Assembly: GCA_966250325.1 (NCBI GenBank)
Contig: CBINGY010000002.1
Location: forward strand, 62,001 to 126,000
Direction of reading: 5' to 3'
Origin: Jiulongibacter sp966250325
GTDB lineage: Bacteria > Bacteroidota > Bacteroidia > Cytophagales > Spirosomataceae
Length of the DNA stretch: 64,000 bases
The translations under genes and the position numbers were made by a program. Shown in pieces: positions 27,844 to 35,275 of this stretch (position 1 is the first letter of the stretch; every line of letters begins with the position of its first letter). The notes under the pieces were generated by a model. It saw only the letters and a program-made list of their open reading frames with translations, searched no databases and was not told where the DNA came from.

Positions 27844-28580
27844 GGAAATACTCTTTTTCTAATTAAAACTAAAGACCTGTCTGTAAGAATACCTATCAAG
27901 CCAATGACAATGATGTAGGCAAAAATTTTGTCTGTGGCTAAGTATCTCTGTGCTCTAATCAATGCGTAACCAATGCCATGTTCTGCTCCTACAATTTCAG
28001 CAACTATCAAATAAGTCCAAGCCCAACCCAAACAAATTCTTGAATTATCTAAGATGCTTGGAGCACTTCCTTTTACAACTACATTCTCAAGGTATTTCAA
28101 CTTTGACCATTTCAAAGAAAAATTAAATGAGGCGTATTTTTTTTCGACTGCGGTTGCTGAATCGTAAAACATAGGAATCATTTGAGCAAATGTTCCTAAA
28201 ACAATAATGATGATTTTACTCATGTCTTCAATTCCAAACCACAAAATTGTTATTGGAATAAAAACTGGAACTGGAAGGTAACGAAAGAACTCAACAAAAT
28301 AAAAGATGGTATCTCTTAATCTGTTGTTCAACAATGAAACAAAGGAGATTGGGTAAGCAATAAGAAAGGAAATCAAAAAACCAAAAAATACCCTATACCA
28401 ACTGCTCAAAAGGTCTTGCCAAAACTCCGGCTGGTGTAGTAATGCAAAAAGTGCTGAAATAGTGTTTTGTGGACTTGGCAAAAATATTGCCTTTACCCCG
28501 TAAAAATTGGAGAAAAAATACCAAATCCCTACTACGATAAGTAGCAGGGATAAGGGATATACCGCTTTTGGAATCTTCAT
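27831..28580 (-). CDS. ABC importer permease (NitT/TauT-type)
   Basis: 249 residues with about six hydrophobic segments (for example LSLLLIVVGIWYFFSNFYG, YRVFFGFLISFLIAYPISF, VFIPITILWFGI, IIIIVLGTFAQMIPMFY, AYIIVIGLIGIL). The cytoplasmic EAA-type loop region lies around VEKKYASFNFSLKW and GSAPSILDNSRICLGWAW. It starts 8 bases after the substrate-binding protein gene and is coupled to the ATPase gene, giving a standard importer order on the minus strand. Confidence 0.9.
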   Translation of the reverse strand: MKIPKAVYPLSLLLIVVGIWYFFSNFYGVKAIFLPSPQNTISALFALLHQPEFWQDLLSSWYRVFFGFLISFLIAYPISFVSLLNNRLRDTIFYFVEFFRYLPVPVFIPITILWFGIEDMSKIIIIVLGTFAQMIPMFYDSATAVEKKYASFNFSLKWSKLKYLENVVVKGSAPSILDNSRICLGWAWTYLIVAEIVGAEHGIGYALIRAQRYLATDKIFAYIIVIGLIGILTDRSLVLIRKRVFPWNK

Positions 28581-28588
28581 TCAAAAAT

Positions 28589-29572
28589 TTATTTCTGTAT
28601 TAGTTCAATATTGACCATTTTATCAGTGCTTAGGTCTTTCTTAATAAAGCCGTTTTCTTTCCAAAACACATTGATGTTTGCAAGCAACTCAAAAAGGTTG
28701 TTTGGACTTGATTTGTCAATTAGTTTTCTATTCAAATCTTTTGTTTGAATGTCCACAACTGAAAGAATAGCTCTCACATCTTCAATCTTCATTCCCATGC
28801 CTTCTGAAATTATTTTTTGAGATGCTTCTTTATTAGAGTAGTAATAAACGGCACTCTTGAACCATGCTCTTAAAAACTTTTCATACAGTTCTTTATAAGA
28901 TGTTACTTTATCTCCGTTTACAATTAATAGACCTGGAATAAGTGTTGGATATTTTTTGGTGTCAACCAAAACATGTAATCCTTTTTCTTTTCCAGCTTGT
29001 GAAAGCCAAGGTTCGTAAGTAACTGCTGCATCTACCTTTCTTGCTATTACTGCATTACCTGCAATTTGTGGGTCTGCAACTGGTTTGAAATTTACACTTT
29101 TCAAGTCAATGTTGTTTGCTTTCAAAATGTATCTTAAAAAGAAATCGCTTGGCGATGCTTCTGCATAAGCAACTGTTTTTCCTACCAACTGATGTATGTC
29201 AGTGATTGAATCACTTGATACTAATCCATCACCACCATTTGACTGGTCGGTAATTCCAATTATTTGAGCAGGAAAACCTGTTTCATTATAGATTAATAAC
29301 TGGTCAAGTGTATTGGCAACATCCACATCAATTTGCCCCGAAACCAATGATGCTCTTTTTGTATCGAAGTTTTCAATTTTCTTGATTACTAAATTGATTC
29401 CTTCTTCTTTGAAGAAACCCATTTTGTCGCCAATATAAACCATTCCGCCACCGGGCCAAGAGTGAACCCCAACCGTAATTTGGTTGGTTTGAGGTTTCTT
29501 CATTTTGAAGTAGGCAACTGTTCCGCCAATAACGACAACTGCTGCTATGAGTATTACGATGTATTTTTTCAT
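28589..29572 (-). CDS. ABC importer substrate-binding protein (NMT1/TauA-like), N-terminally anchored
   Basis: 327 residues. It begins with MKKYIVILIAAVVVIGGTVA, an uncleaved-looking membrane anchor or signal without a lipobox cysteine. The body is a NitT/TauT-type periplasmic binding protein: VGVHSWPGGGMVYIGDKMGF, VSGQIDVDVANTLDQLL, GKTVAYAEASPSDFFLRYIL, RKVDAAVTYEPWL. Such proteins bind small sulfonates, nitrate, thiamine precursors or similar. In this operon it could also act as the ligand sensor upstream of the kinase-like protein. It starts 26 bases after the IrrE-like gene. Confidence 0.88.
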   Translation of the reverse strand: MKKYIVILIAAVVVIGGTVAYFKMKKPQTNQITVGVHSWPGGGMVYIGDKMGFFKEEGINLVIKKIENFDTKRASLVSGQIDVDVANTLDQLLIYNETGFPAQIIGITDQSNGGDGLVSSDSITDIHQLVGKTVAYAEASPSDFFLRYILKANNIDLKSVNFKPVADPQIAGNAVIARKVDAAVTYEPWLSQAGKEKGLHVLVDTKKYPTLIPGLLIVNGDKVTSYKELYEKFLRAWFKSAVYYYSNKEASQKIISEGMGMKIEDVRAILSVVDIQTKDLNRKLIDKSSPNNLFELLANINVFWKENGFIKKDLSTDKMVNIELIQK

Positions 29573-29598
29573 TCTTTATTTAATTTTGATTGATTTAG

Positions 29599-30411
29599 TT
29601 ATTGAGTGATTAAAACATTATCTCTTATTACTATTAAGGAGCCGTTGGGGTCGGGAACTACATTGACTTCAATTTCTTTAGGGTCAATGGTTTTATATTT
29701 CCCCCTGTTATTATACCAACACTTTTGAAACTCCTCCATGAAATCGGGACCACTTTTGAGGTTGCTGATTGTTACCCATCTCCACAATTCATTGAAGTCA
29801 GTTTCAATGTAAACATTCATTGCATAGTCAAGCAACTCATTAAACTCATTACCTGCTCTCAAAAAGGCAAATTTTGCATATCGGAATGCTTCAATTTCAA
29901 ATTGAAGAAAATCGTCTTTATAGTTGCCTCCGAATTTGTTTCTGTATTCTGTCAATATTAGATTCAAATCAAGTGGCTTCGGATAATCAAGGAAGTCCGT
30001 AATCTTTTTATACTTCTCATGTTCCATTCTTTGCACCAAATGACCGTAAATATGCCCAATGCTTAAATAAATGCTTAGAAAGTCAATGTTTCTTGGGTTT
30101 ACACAAATGTTGTTTCCTTGTAACTCGGCAACCGGAAGGTATCTCCAATTTTGACCTTCGTTGCGTTCCCATTGTTTTTCTTTGTCATACACCCTATCGG
30201 TAAATGTTACATGTATGTTACGTTCTTTCAAGTAACTAATCACTTTACGCAACATATCCAATTTGTCTTCAATGGTAAGCCGCAATTCTTTCTCATACTC
30301 AAAAACTGGTGTGAATTTGAGTTCGTAGAACTCAGGATTGTTAAGCGGATTTTCTTCTAACTTGCCGAGCTTTCCCACTAAATCGTATGTCGTGCCTAAA
30401 TAGCCTGTCAT
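29599..30411 (-). CDS. Degenerate ImmA/IrrE-like protein heading the ABC-kinase operon
   Basis: About 270 residues. Around the middle GHIYGHLVQR followed 60 residues later by EIEAFRYAKFAF recalls the ImmA/IrrE metallopeptidase pattern HExxH ... E-x-x-A, but the glutamate of HExxH is replaced (HIYGH), so peptidase activity is doubtful. An in-frame TTG at 30423 also exists; ATG 30411 is preferred as TTG starts are rare. It is the first gene of an eight-gene operon. IrrE-like proteins often sense or cleave partners in stress and mobile-element control; here a sensor role is a guess. Confidence 0.6.
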   Translation of the reverse strand: MTGYLGTTYDLVGKLGKLEENPLNNPEFYELKFTPVFEYEKELRLTIEDKLDMLRKVISYLKERNIHVTFTDRVYDKEKQWERNEGQNWRYLPVAELQGNNICVNPRNIDFLSIYLSIGHIYGHLVQRMEHEKYKKITDFLDYPKPLDLNLILTEYRNKFGGNYKDDFLQFEIEAFRYAKFAFLRAGNEFNELLDYAMNVYIETDFNELWRWVTISNLKSGPDFMEEFQKCWYNNRGKYKTIDPKEIEVNVVPDPNGSLIVIRDNVLITQ

Positions 30412-30416
30412 TATCG

Positions 30417-30569
30417 TTAACAATTACATTTTTTGAAGTACGAAAACACTAAATTCATTTTTTGAGATTTGCCGCAACTTGAAGCTCCAACAATTAACGG
30501 AGTTTGACCTTTAATCAAAGACATATTGTTTAATGACGTTCTTTCGCTGATATATGCGAAATCAGCTCA
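30417..30569 (-). pseudogene. P-loop protein fragment upstream of the ABC-kinase operon
   Basis: On the minus strand the frame 30569-30417 is open, preceded by stops, and reads ISERTSLNN, then MSLIKGQTPLIVGASSCGKS, a Walker A-like GASSCGKS, ending 15 residues later. There is an internal ATG at 30524. It looks like the remnant of a nucleotide-binding protein gene rather than a complete gene, but a 35-residue leader peptide is possible. Confidence 0.4.
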
Positions 30570-30732
30570 TTACATTTTATATACATCAGTTATACCTGTC
30601 TTTGAAAAAATGAATATTGATAAATTTCGATATCAAATAAAGTTTATGAGTAGTTATCCAAAGTTATCCACGTGATTGTTACCCTCCCTAAAATGGTACA
30701 AGTTATATAAAGATAAAAATGGTTTATTCTAT

Positions 30733-32118
30733 CTAGAGTAACTCCCCCAAATACTCCCTCGCCTTGTCCTCCTCAAAACTCCCCAGGTATGCCTCAGTGG
30801 TTGAAATGTTTGTATGCCCCAGTGATTGAGAAATAAAGGCGATAGGAGCTTCACTTCTGAGTAGAATAGTAGCAAAACTATGGCGTGCTGTGTAGGTGGT
30901 TACAGGCTTTTGGAGACCTAGTTCCTGCCCAATTCTTTTTGTCCATTTATTGGTAACCTGAATGAATTGGGTAATTGAATTCTTTTTGGTAACAGCATCC
31001 ATTTCTGTGTTAATAAATGGGAAAATATATACAGAATCTTTGGAGCCCCATTTTTCTATAACCTGTAATTGTAAGTCTCGCAAATAGATAGTGATACTTT
31101 TTTGGTTCTCTTTGGTGGTTCTGGCCGTCTTTTCTCTGACAAAAGTTATGGTATTTTCAGATGGATTGAAATCGCTCCATTTAAGCTGAAGAATGTCAAA
31201 GAAGTTCATGCCATTGCTTAGATAGGAAAATACCCAGAAGTCTTTACTACGCTGAATGAAAAGGTCTTGTCCGGCCGTATCATATTGAATAATACTCAGT
31301 ATTTCTCGTTTGGTTAGGGCTTTTTTAATGTTTCTTTTTCCCGGAATGCGGTAAGCTCGCTTACCAAAGGGATAATGGGTAGTGATTCCGTCCGCAATGG
31401 CTTTATTGAAAATGGCACGAAGCTGTCTGAGGTAGATCCCAACAGTAGAGGCACTGGCCGGGCTATCATTTTCGTTTGCTTTTTGGCTCAGTTTGCCATA
31501 TGTCAGCATCCATTTTTCATATTCTAAAAGGAAGTCCACAGTGATCTGTTCAAACATTAGTTTGAAGATGTAGAGATCACCCACTTTTTTGGGCTTGGGC
31601 AGTTTTAGTTCAAAACGTTGGTGATTGTCCAGTTTCAAAAGAAAGCGTTGTATCGAGTTTCTGGAAACCTGATAGCTCAATGCGGAGCCGATTCTTTCTT
31701 CATCCAGTAAGGTTGCCATCATGGCATCATATTGAACAAAAACATCGTTCTCTTTATCATTCTTTGTTTTGAAGCTATGGTAATTCTTGAAGGCATACTT
31801 GAAGTTTTCAAAAGTAAACTGTTTGCCTAAATGCTCGATGATTTTTCGGGCACGGGCCACATAGCCGTCTGTAGTTTTGCCAAACTCTGTGAAGGTTTCA
31901 TACAGCTTGGCATAGAGCTCAATGAATTCCTCATTTTTTATTCTTCCGTTAAGCCCGTCTTTAGTGATGTTCTGAGTGAACTTCTCCCAGTCTTCTACTG
32001 AGATTTTTATGCCGGTACTGAAGAGTCTGTGCATGCGATTATGGATGACCATAATCTTTATGATTCCTTGGTTGTCTTTGATGGATCTGGTGTCCAGATA
32101 AGTTTTGGTAGTAGTCAT
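30733..32118 (-). CDS. Tyrosine recombinase / site-specific integrase of the island
   Basis: 461 residues of the Bacteroidota phage-integrase type: an N-terminal arm-binding domain (about 1-110, with IKIMVIHNRMHRLFSTGIKI), a SAM-like core-binding domain (about 120-260) and a catalytic domain. Visible catalytic elements are the first arginine region (YLSNGMNFFDILQLKW, where the usual ARG position reads SNG), TARHSFATILL, LGHTNISTTEAYL with the nucleophilic tyrosine. The 5' end points to the tRNA-Asn fragment 175 bases away. It would catalyse excision and integration at the tRNA 3' end. The altered first-arginine box is common in this clade but worth noting. Confidence 0.9.
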   Translation of the reverse strand: MTTTKTYLDTRSIKDNQGIIKIMVIHNRMHRLFSTGIKISVEDWEKFTQNITKDGLNGRIKNEEFIELYAKLYETFTEFGKTTDGYVARARKIIEHLGKQFTFENFKYAFKNYHSFKTKNDKENDVFVQYDAMMATLLDEERIGSALSYQVSRNSIQRFLLKLDNHQRFELKLPKPKKVGDLYIFKLMFEQITVDFLLEYEKWMLTYGKLSQKANENDSPASASTVGIYLRQLRAIFNKAIADGITTHYPFGKRAYRIPGKRNIKKALTKREILSIIQYDTAGQDLFIQRSKDFWVFSYLSNGMNFFDILQLKWSDFNPSENTITFVREKTARTTKENQKSITIYLRDLQLQVIEKWGSKDSVYIFPFINTEMDAVTKKNSITQFIQVTNKWTKRIGQELGLQKPVTTYTARHSFATILLRSEAPIAFISQSLGHTNISTTEAYLGSFEEDKAREYLGELL

Positions 32119-32220
32119 TTTAATTGTGTGTTAAGTGAGAAGTTGCAAAACATTTTGCAAAACAAAATACATAATCAAAGGTAAAAATCGAAAAACTGGT
32201 TTTCAAGTAAAATTTCATAA

Positions 32221-32263
32221 AATACTTATAATTAATTTGTTATGATAAAAATTGATAAGTATT
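32221..32263. repeat. Inverted repeat between integrase and attachment site
   Basis: AATACTTAT (32221-32229) and ATAAGTATT (32255-32263) form a 9-bp inverted repeat 25 bases apart, in an AT-rich stretch upstream of the integrase start. It may be an integrase/excisionase arm site or an operator. Confidence 0.5.
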
Positions 32264-32292
32264 GAAAGGTGCTGACAACCCCCTTTTTAGTT

Positions 32293-32337
32293 CTGTTAAT
32301 CAGAGGGTCGCTGGTTCGAACCCAGCTTCGGGAGCCA
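32293..32337 (+). other. 3' fragment of tRNA-Asn(GTT): island attachment site
   Basis: Reads from the anticodon loop CTGTTAA through the 3' anticodon stem, variable loop, T-arm (GCTGG-TTCGAAC-CCAGC, 32310-32326), acceptor strand TTCGGGA, discriminator G and encoded CCA (32335-32337). The bases before it do not form the 5' half: the needed TCTGA partner reads TAGTT. It is therefore a truncated copy generated by integration, not a working tRNA gene. The complete copy should border the other island end. Confidence 0.88.
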
Positions 32338-32344
32338 CAAAATC

Positions 32345-32373
32345 AAGGAGTTACAGAAATGTAACTCCTTTTC
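32345..32373 (+). terminator. Terminator downstream of the tRNA-Asn fragment
   Basis: Perfect 10-bp stem AAGGAGTTAC/GTAACTCCTT (32345-32354, 32361-32370), 6-base loop and following T-rich sequence. It is probably the original terminator of the tRNA-Asn transcript, placing flanking chromosome to the right. Confidence 0.75.
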
Positions 32374-32383
32374 TTATTTTCTC

Positions 32384-32404
32384 TTGCATACAATTTGCAT
32401 ACAA
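32384..32404 (+). repeat. Direct repeat TTGCATACAA x2, helix-phased
   Basis: Two exact copies of TTGCATACAA (32384-32393 and 32395-32404) with an 11-base period, 47 bases past the tRNA fragment. The spacing equals one DNA turn, as for recombinase or regulator arm sites. If it belongs to the element, the island boundary lies a little to the right of the tRNA fragment. Confidence 0.5.
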
Positions 32405-32490
32405 AAGGGATTTCTTGATTGGCATACCGCTGTGAATAATTCCCGTAAGTATTTTGTGATCAGAAATTTACGATTTTTATAAAGATTATT

Positions 32491-33186
32491 TCAGTTTCCG
32501 GGTTCTTTCTTCTTTAGAAAGCTGTAATGGTAATCGTTACGAAATTCAAACCCCATTTTCACATACAAATCGGTGGCTGGGTTCCCTTTTTTGACGTGTA
32601 AAAAGGGAATGCAGTTCTGACTCATAATATGATTAGAGATGAATCCTAGCAGTGCTTTTCCGTATCCTTTACCAGTATAATGGGGATGGGTACAGACAGC
32701 TGAAATTTCTTTGAAATTGCCAGTCTGAAGTCGTAAGCCAGCCATGGCTGCGAGTTTCCCACCTTCAAAAATGCCATGATAGTACCCAAAATCAATAGTC
32801 CTTTCCAGGAAGGGCCCTGGTTGGGTCAAAGCAGTGAGAGCCAGCATTTCTTCAATGTTATCTTCTTTCAACGGCCTTATTTCTATGACAGGATTTAGTT
32901 CAAAAGGCCCATTCCTTAGATAAACCATTTGATGCATAGCATTGTCATGAATCAGTTCCCAGTTTAAGGGAAAGGTGAGGCGATCTTCAGAAAAAAGGAC
33001 AATAACACGATCGGTTTCGATCCTTTCATAAAGTTCTTGATAGGCCTCTTCTTGCCATATTTTCAAGCCCGATAAAGGAGAAATTTGGGAGTCAAAAGTC
33101 CCGGCCTTTTCACCGAATTTTGCCCACTGCGGGTTAGAGACTATGGCATTCCAGACAATGTTATCCAGAGGAGAAAAGTCAATCAT
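32491..33186 (-). CDS. GNAT-family N-acetyltransferase
   Basis: 231 residues. The C-terminal half (about 100-225) is a GNAT domain: LAAMAGLRL, ICTHPHYTGKGYGKALLGFI as the acetyl-CoA-binding motif A (Q/R-x-x-G-x-G/A reads YTGKGYG), and a C-terminal YVKMGFEFRNDYHYSF. The N-terminal 100 residues resemble the extra domain of FR47/YjcF-like acetyltransferases. The substrate is unknown. The gene overlaps the YciI-like gene by 8 bases on the same strand, so the two are co-transcribed. Confidence 0.85.
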   Translation of the reverse strand: MIDFSPLDNIVWNAIVSNPQWAKFGEKAGTFDSQISPLSGLKIWQEEAYQELYERIETDRVIVLFSEDRLTFPLNWELIHDNAMHQMVYLRNGPFELNPVIEIRPLKEDNIEEMLALTALTQPGPFLERTIDFGYYHGIFEGGKLAAMAGLRLQTGNFKEISAVCTHPHYTGKGYGKALLGFISNHIMSQNCIPFLHVKKGNPATDLYVKMGFEFRNDYHYSFLKKKEPGN

Positions 33187-33532
33187 GTTCTGGAAAATCC
33201 ATTAGTGGCCTTACCTCTCTGATGCAGTGGCCAATTTTTACCATCGGACATTCCTGAGCTATGGCAGTGGCTTCTTCCAGATTTTCGGCATAGATGAGGT
33301 CAAATCCGGAGACTCCTGCAACTTCTTTGAGAAAGGAGTCGTCGGTAGAAACTCCGTTTTGGGTGACATATGATCCCGTAAGAGTGAACGGACTTCCGTC
33401 AATATATCTGCCGGATTCTATTAATTTATTTACCCAGGGCATCATGTCTGGGCCGGAGTTAAAACGCTCTTCATCTGTAAGTTGACTAATTTTTTCCAGA
33501 TTTTCGCGGGCAATAAGAATGAATTTTTGCAT
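33179..33532 (-). CDS. YciI-like (DGPF/YCII-related) small protein
   Basis: 117 residues resembling the YCII/DGPF family: MQKFILIARENLEKI, IDGSPFTLTGSYVT, and LEEATAIAQECPMVKIGHCIREVRPL, where the conserved E-V-R-P ending is typical. The family has a ferredoxin-like dimeric fold with uncertain activity; some members appear next to sigma factors or acetyltransferases. It is first of a two-gene minus-strand unit with the GNAT gene. Confidence 0.8.
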   Translation of the reverse strand: MQKFILIARENLEKISQLTDEERFNSGPDMMPWVNKLIESGRYIDGSPFTLTGSYVTQNGVSTDDSFLKEVAGVSGFDLIYAENLEEATAIAQECPMVKIGHCIREVRPLMDFPEHD

Positions 33533-33919
33533 GTAATTATTTTGACTTGGTTAAAGTTAGGCATTAATCGCCTCACCCAATTACATTCATTTCCGATTAC
33601 TAGTAATTCATGTACTTAGACCTTGATGGGTCATCATTCCAGAGAAGTAAGCCATGTGAATTTCATTCTTAAAAGTGAGCATCCGCCCAAATCATTATAA
33701 CAGAAACACTGTCAAACTGAAATAAGCCTTTTTGAAAATAAAGATTCCACTTATTTTCTTGTTAATTCTAGCTTAGGATCATCTCTGGAAATTCACGCAG
33801 TGTTTCCAGAGTCATCGAGTTTTTTCTTAGAATAGAGAGGTGTTCCATAAAATTTAACGATTCTGAATTCCAATTTCATGGCCTAATTTTTGTCTTTATT
33901 GAAATAATATTGTGACTGT
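33533..33919. other. Divergent intergenic region
   Basis: 387 bases between the YciI-like gene (minus) and the Crp/Fnr gene (plus). It must hold both promoters. A TAATTTTTG segment near 33881, about 40 bases before the Crp/Fnr start, loosely resembles the Bacteroidota -7 element TAnnTTTG. No ORF or strong hairpin seen. Confidence 0.4.
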
Positions 33920-33925
33920 TTGTTC

Positions 33926-34510
33926 ATGCCAGAGGGATTTGAATATTACCTGGAGAGATTAGGCTATTTGGAGGATTTTCAGGCGTTCCCTGAAAGTCTG
34001 CAGCAGGCTTTACTTTCATGTCTGAGCTTTGAGATGTATTCAAAAAATGAATTTATCATGAAGCCCGGCGAGGTATGTAGAAATATTTACCTCATTCTGG
34101 AAGGATCTACCCGAAATGTGATTGCTCGAAATGAGAAAGAAGTAACTACTTCATTGGCTTTTGAGGGGCAGGTGGCTGTCTCGGTAGATAGTTTTCTGGA
34201 AGGTACTGCGTCTATGGAAGGGATACAGGCATTGGAAGATACCATTTGCTGTTTGCTATTTGTAGATGATTACAATACTTTCTCGGCTACATCACTGGAG
34301 TTTAATGTTTTTGCCAATAAGATCAGGCATAGATTTTTTCAGGAAATGAGCAGTATGCTGAATTCACTGCGAGGAATGACGGCCTACGAACGATATGAAT
34401 ACTGCATGGAGAATAAACCCATGCTGGTGAGGCGGGTGCCGGTACGCCATCTGGCATCGTATCTGGGCATGAGCCATGAAACCCTGAGCCGTATGCGAAG
34501 TCTGGTATAA
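33926..34510 (+). CDS. Crp/Fnr-family transcriptional regulator
   Basis: About 194 residues: a cyclic-nucleotide-binding-like beta barrel (about 30-120; FIMKPGEVCRNIYLILEGST, TSLAFEGQVAVSVDSFLEG) followed by helices and a C-terminal winged helix (VRHLASYLGMSHETLSRMRS, the recognition helix). ATG 33926 is preferred over an in-frame TTG two codons earlier. It is convergent with the peptide precursor gene and is the nearest regulator to the peptide cluster, so it could control it; this is only positional inference. Confidence 0.85.
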   Translation: MPEGFEYYLERLGYLEDFQAFPESLQQALLSCLSFEMYSKNEFIMKPGEVCRNIYLILEGSTRNVIARNEKEVTTSLAFEGQVAVSVDSFLEGTASMEGIQALEDTICCLLFVDDYNTFSATSLEFNVFANKIRHRFFQEMSSMLNSLRGMTAYERYEYCMENKPMLVRRVPVRHLASYLGMSHETLSRMRSLV

Positions 34511-34742
34511 GTCCTGGCCATATCAGAACATCTTTAGCCGGGTTGTCTATTTATCTTATACCATGGTATTGCTACCGATACTGGAAAACCTTGACCTGAA
34601 ACGAAAAAACACTTTCTATCCCAGAAAAAAACCTCTTCGATCCTCTGTTTGGTACGGTATTTGCAATACTTTGAAGTATATACGCAATGGGTCTTTTGGT
34701 GAGTAACCGTGCTGAAAGACATTGTGTGCAAAGTGATAAAAA
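34511..34742. other. Gap between Crp/Fnr gene and peptide precursor terminator
   Basis: Convergent intergenic stretch. Two overlapping minus-strand ORFs across it (34534-34731 and 34572-34979) run antisense or out of frame to the precursor gene and lack a start context, so I treat them as chance ORFs. Nothing else is evident. Confidence 0.4.
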
Positions 34743-34782
34743 GGGGGAAAAAAAGAAAGGCTGATGATTGGAGCCATCAACC
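34743..34782 (-). terminator. Terminator after the cysteine-rich peptide gene
   Basis: On the minus strand a hairpin GGTTGATG/CATCAGCC (34759-34782, one G-T pair) is followed by a T-rich run (CTTTCTTTTTTTCC). It lies about 40 bases after the precursor stop, giving the precursor a short transcript of its own. Confidence 0.65.
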
Positions 34783-34821
34783 TTCCTGCTTCTAGATAAA
34801 TCACTCAGAATACGCCAAAAA

Positions 34822-35082
34822 TCAGCACCACCACTTCGAGTATGAGGTAGTCTTTGGAGTATAGCAAGATTTTGGTTCGCAAATGTTCTTTGGTTCGCAG
34901 TAGTTGTTATATCCTCCAGTGTTGCAAGAGCTCTTTGGGGGCTCATAGCACGTAGTCTTTGGAGTGTAGCAGCTGCCAAACGAAAGAGAAAGAGAGAAGA
35001 AGGAAGAGAATCCGAAAAATCCTCCTTTTACCTCTTCGGTGTTTGTGATTGCAAACGACGAGAAATTGTCAAGTGTCTTCAT
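34822..35082 (-). CDS. Cysteine-rich peptide precursor with double-glycine leader (RiPP/bacteriocin-like)
   Basis: 86 residues. The leader MKTLDNFSSFAITNTEEVKG ends in GG at 20-21, the form cut by C39 peptidases; such an exporter lies 2.5 kb away. The core, about 65 residues, opens with a Phe/Ser-rich stretch (FFGFSSFFSLSLSFG) and then has seven cysteines in repeated blocks: CYTPKTT occurs twice and CEP K-type blocks (CEPKNI, CEPKS) twice, ending SKWWC. Ser/Thr, Pro and Tyr abound, leaving many possible glycosylation or dehydration sites. It probably gives a disulfide-bonded, possibly glycosylated, exported peptide. The function (bacteriocin, signal or surface peptide) is not shown by sequence. 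Confidence 0.75.
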   Translation of the reverse strand: MKTLDNFSSFAITNTEEVKGGFFGFSSFFSLSLSFGSCYTPKTTCYEPPKSSCNTGGYNNYCEPKNICEPKSCYTPKTTSYSKWWC

Positions 35083-35275
35083 AAGTAACCGTTGATTATT
35101 TGTTGGTAATATGTTTAGAGTGCATAATTCCCTGACAATGTGGAAATTCAGCGGCTCTAAATTACTATGATATTTACCTACAATAATCTGCCGACTAATT
35201 TAATTGATAATTATCAAGTTAACACGCAGGTTACCTTGATTTTTCTTCTGTGGTACGTTTTTTGTTATTTAAAAA

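Larger units (their letters stand above)
1..32337. mobile_element. Right part of a tRNA-Asn-integrated genomic island (left end outside window)
   Basis: A tyrosine recombinase (30733-32118) lies next to a 3' fragment of tRNA-Asn at 32293-32337, the usual signature of integration into a tRNA 3' end. The fragment is on the plus strand and is followed by a terminator, so the chromosome continues to the right and the island lies to the left. No intact tRNA is seen in 1-32292, so the island is at least 32 kb if it is one element. The content is accessory (helicases, toxin-antitoxin, kinase/receiver genes) and visibly more AT-rich than the right half. Several nested elements are also possible. The extent is inferred; the right boundary is read from the sequence. 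Confidence 0.65.

Noticed and set aside
30655..30676. DnaA-box-like pair (TTATCCAAA, TTATCCACG) near the integrase
   Set aside because: Both deviate from the consensus, and no origin-like cluster or replication gene lies nearby. Chance is likely in AT-rich DNA.
34572..34979. 135-codon ORF antisense or out of frame to the peptide precursor
   Set aside because: No start context and low-complexity composition; it lies across the precursor frame and its terminator.
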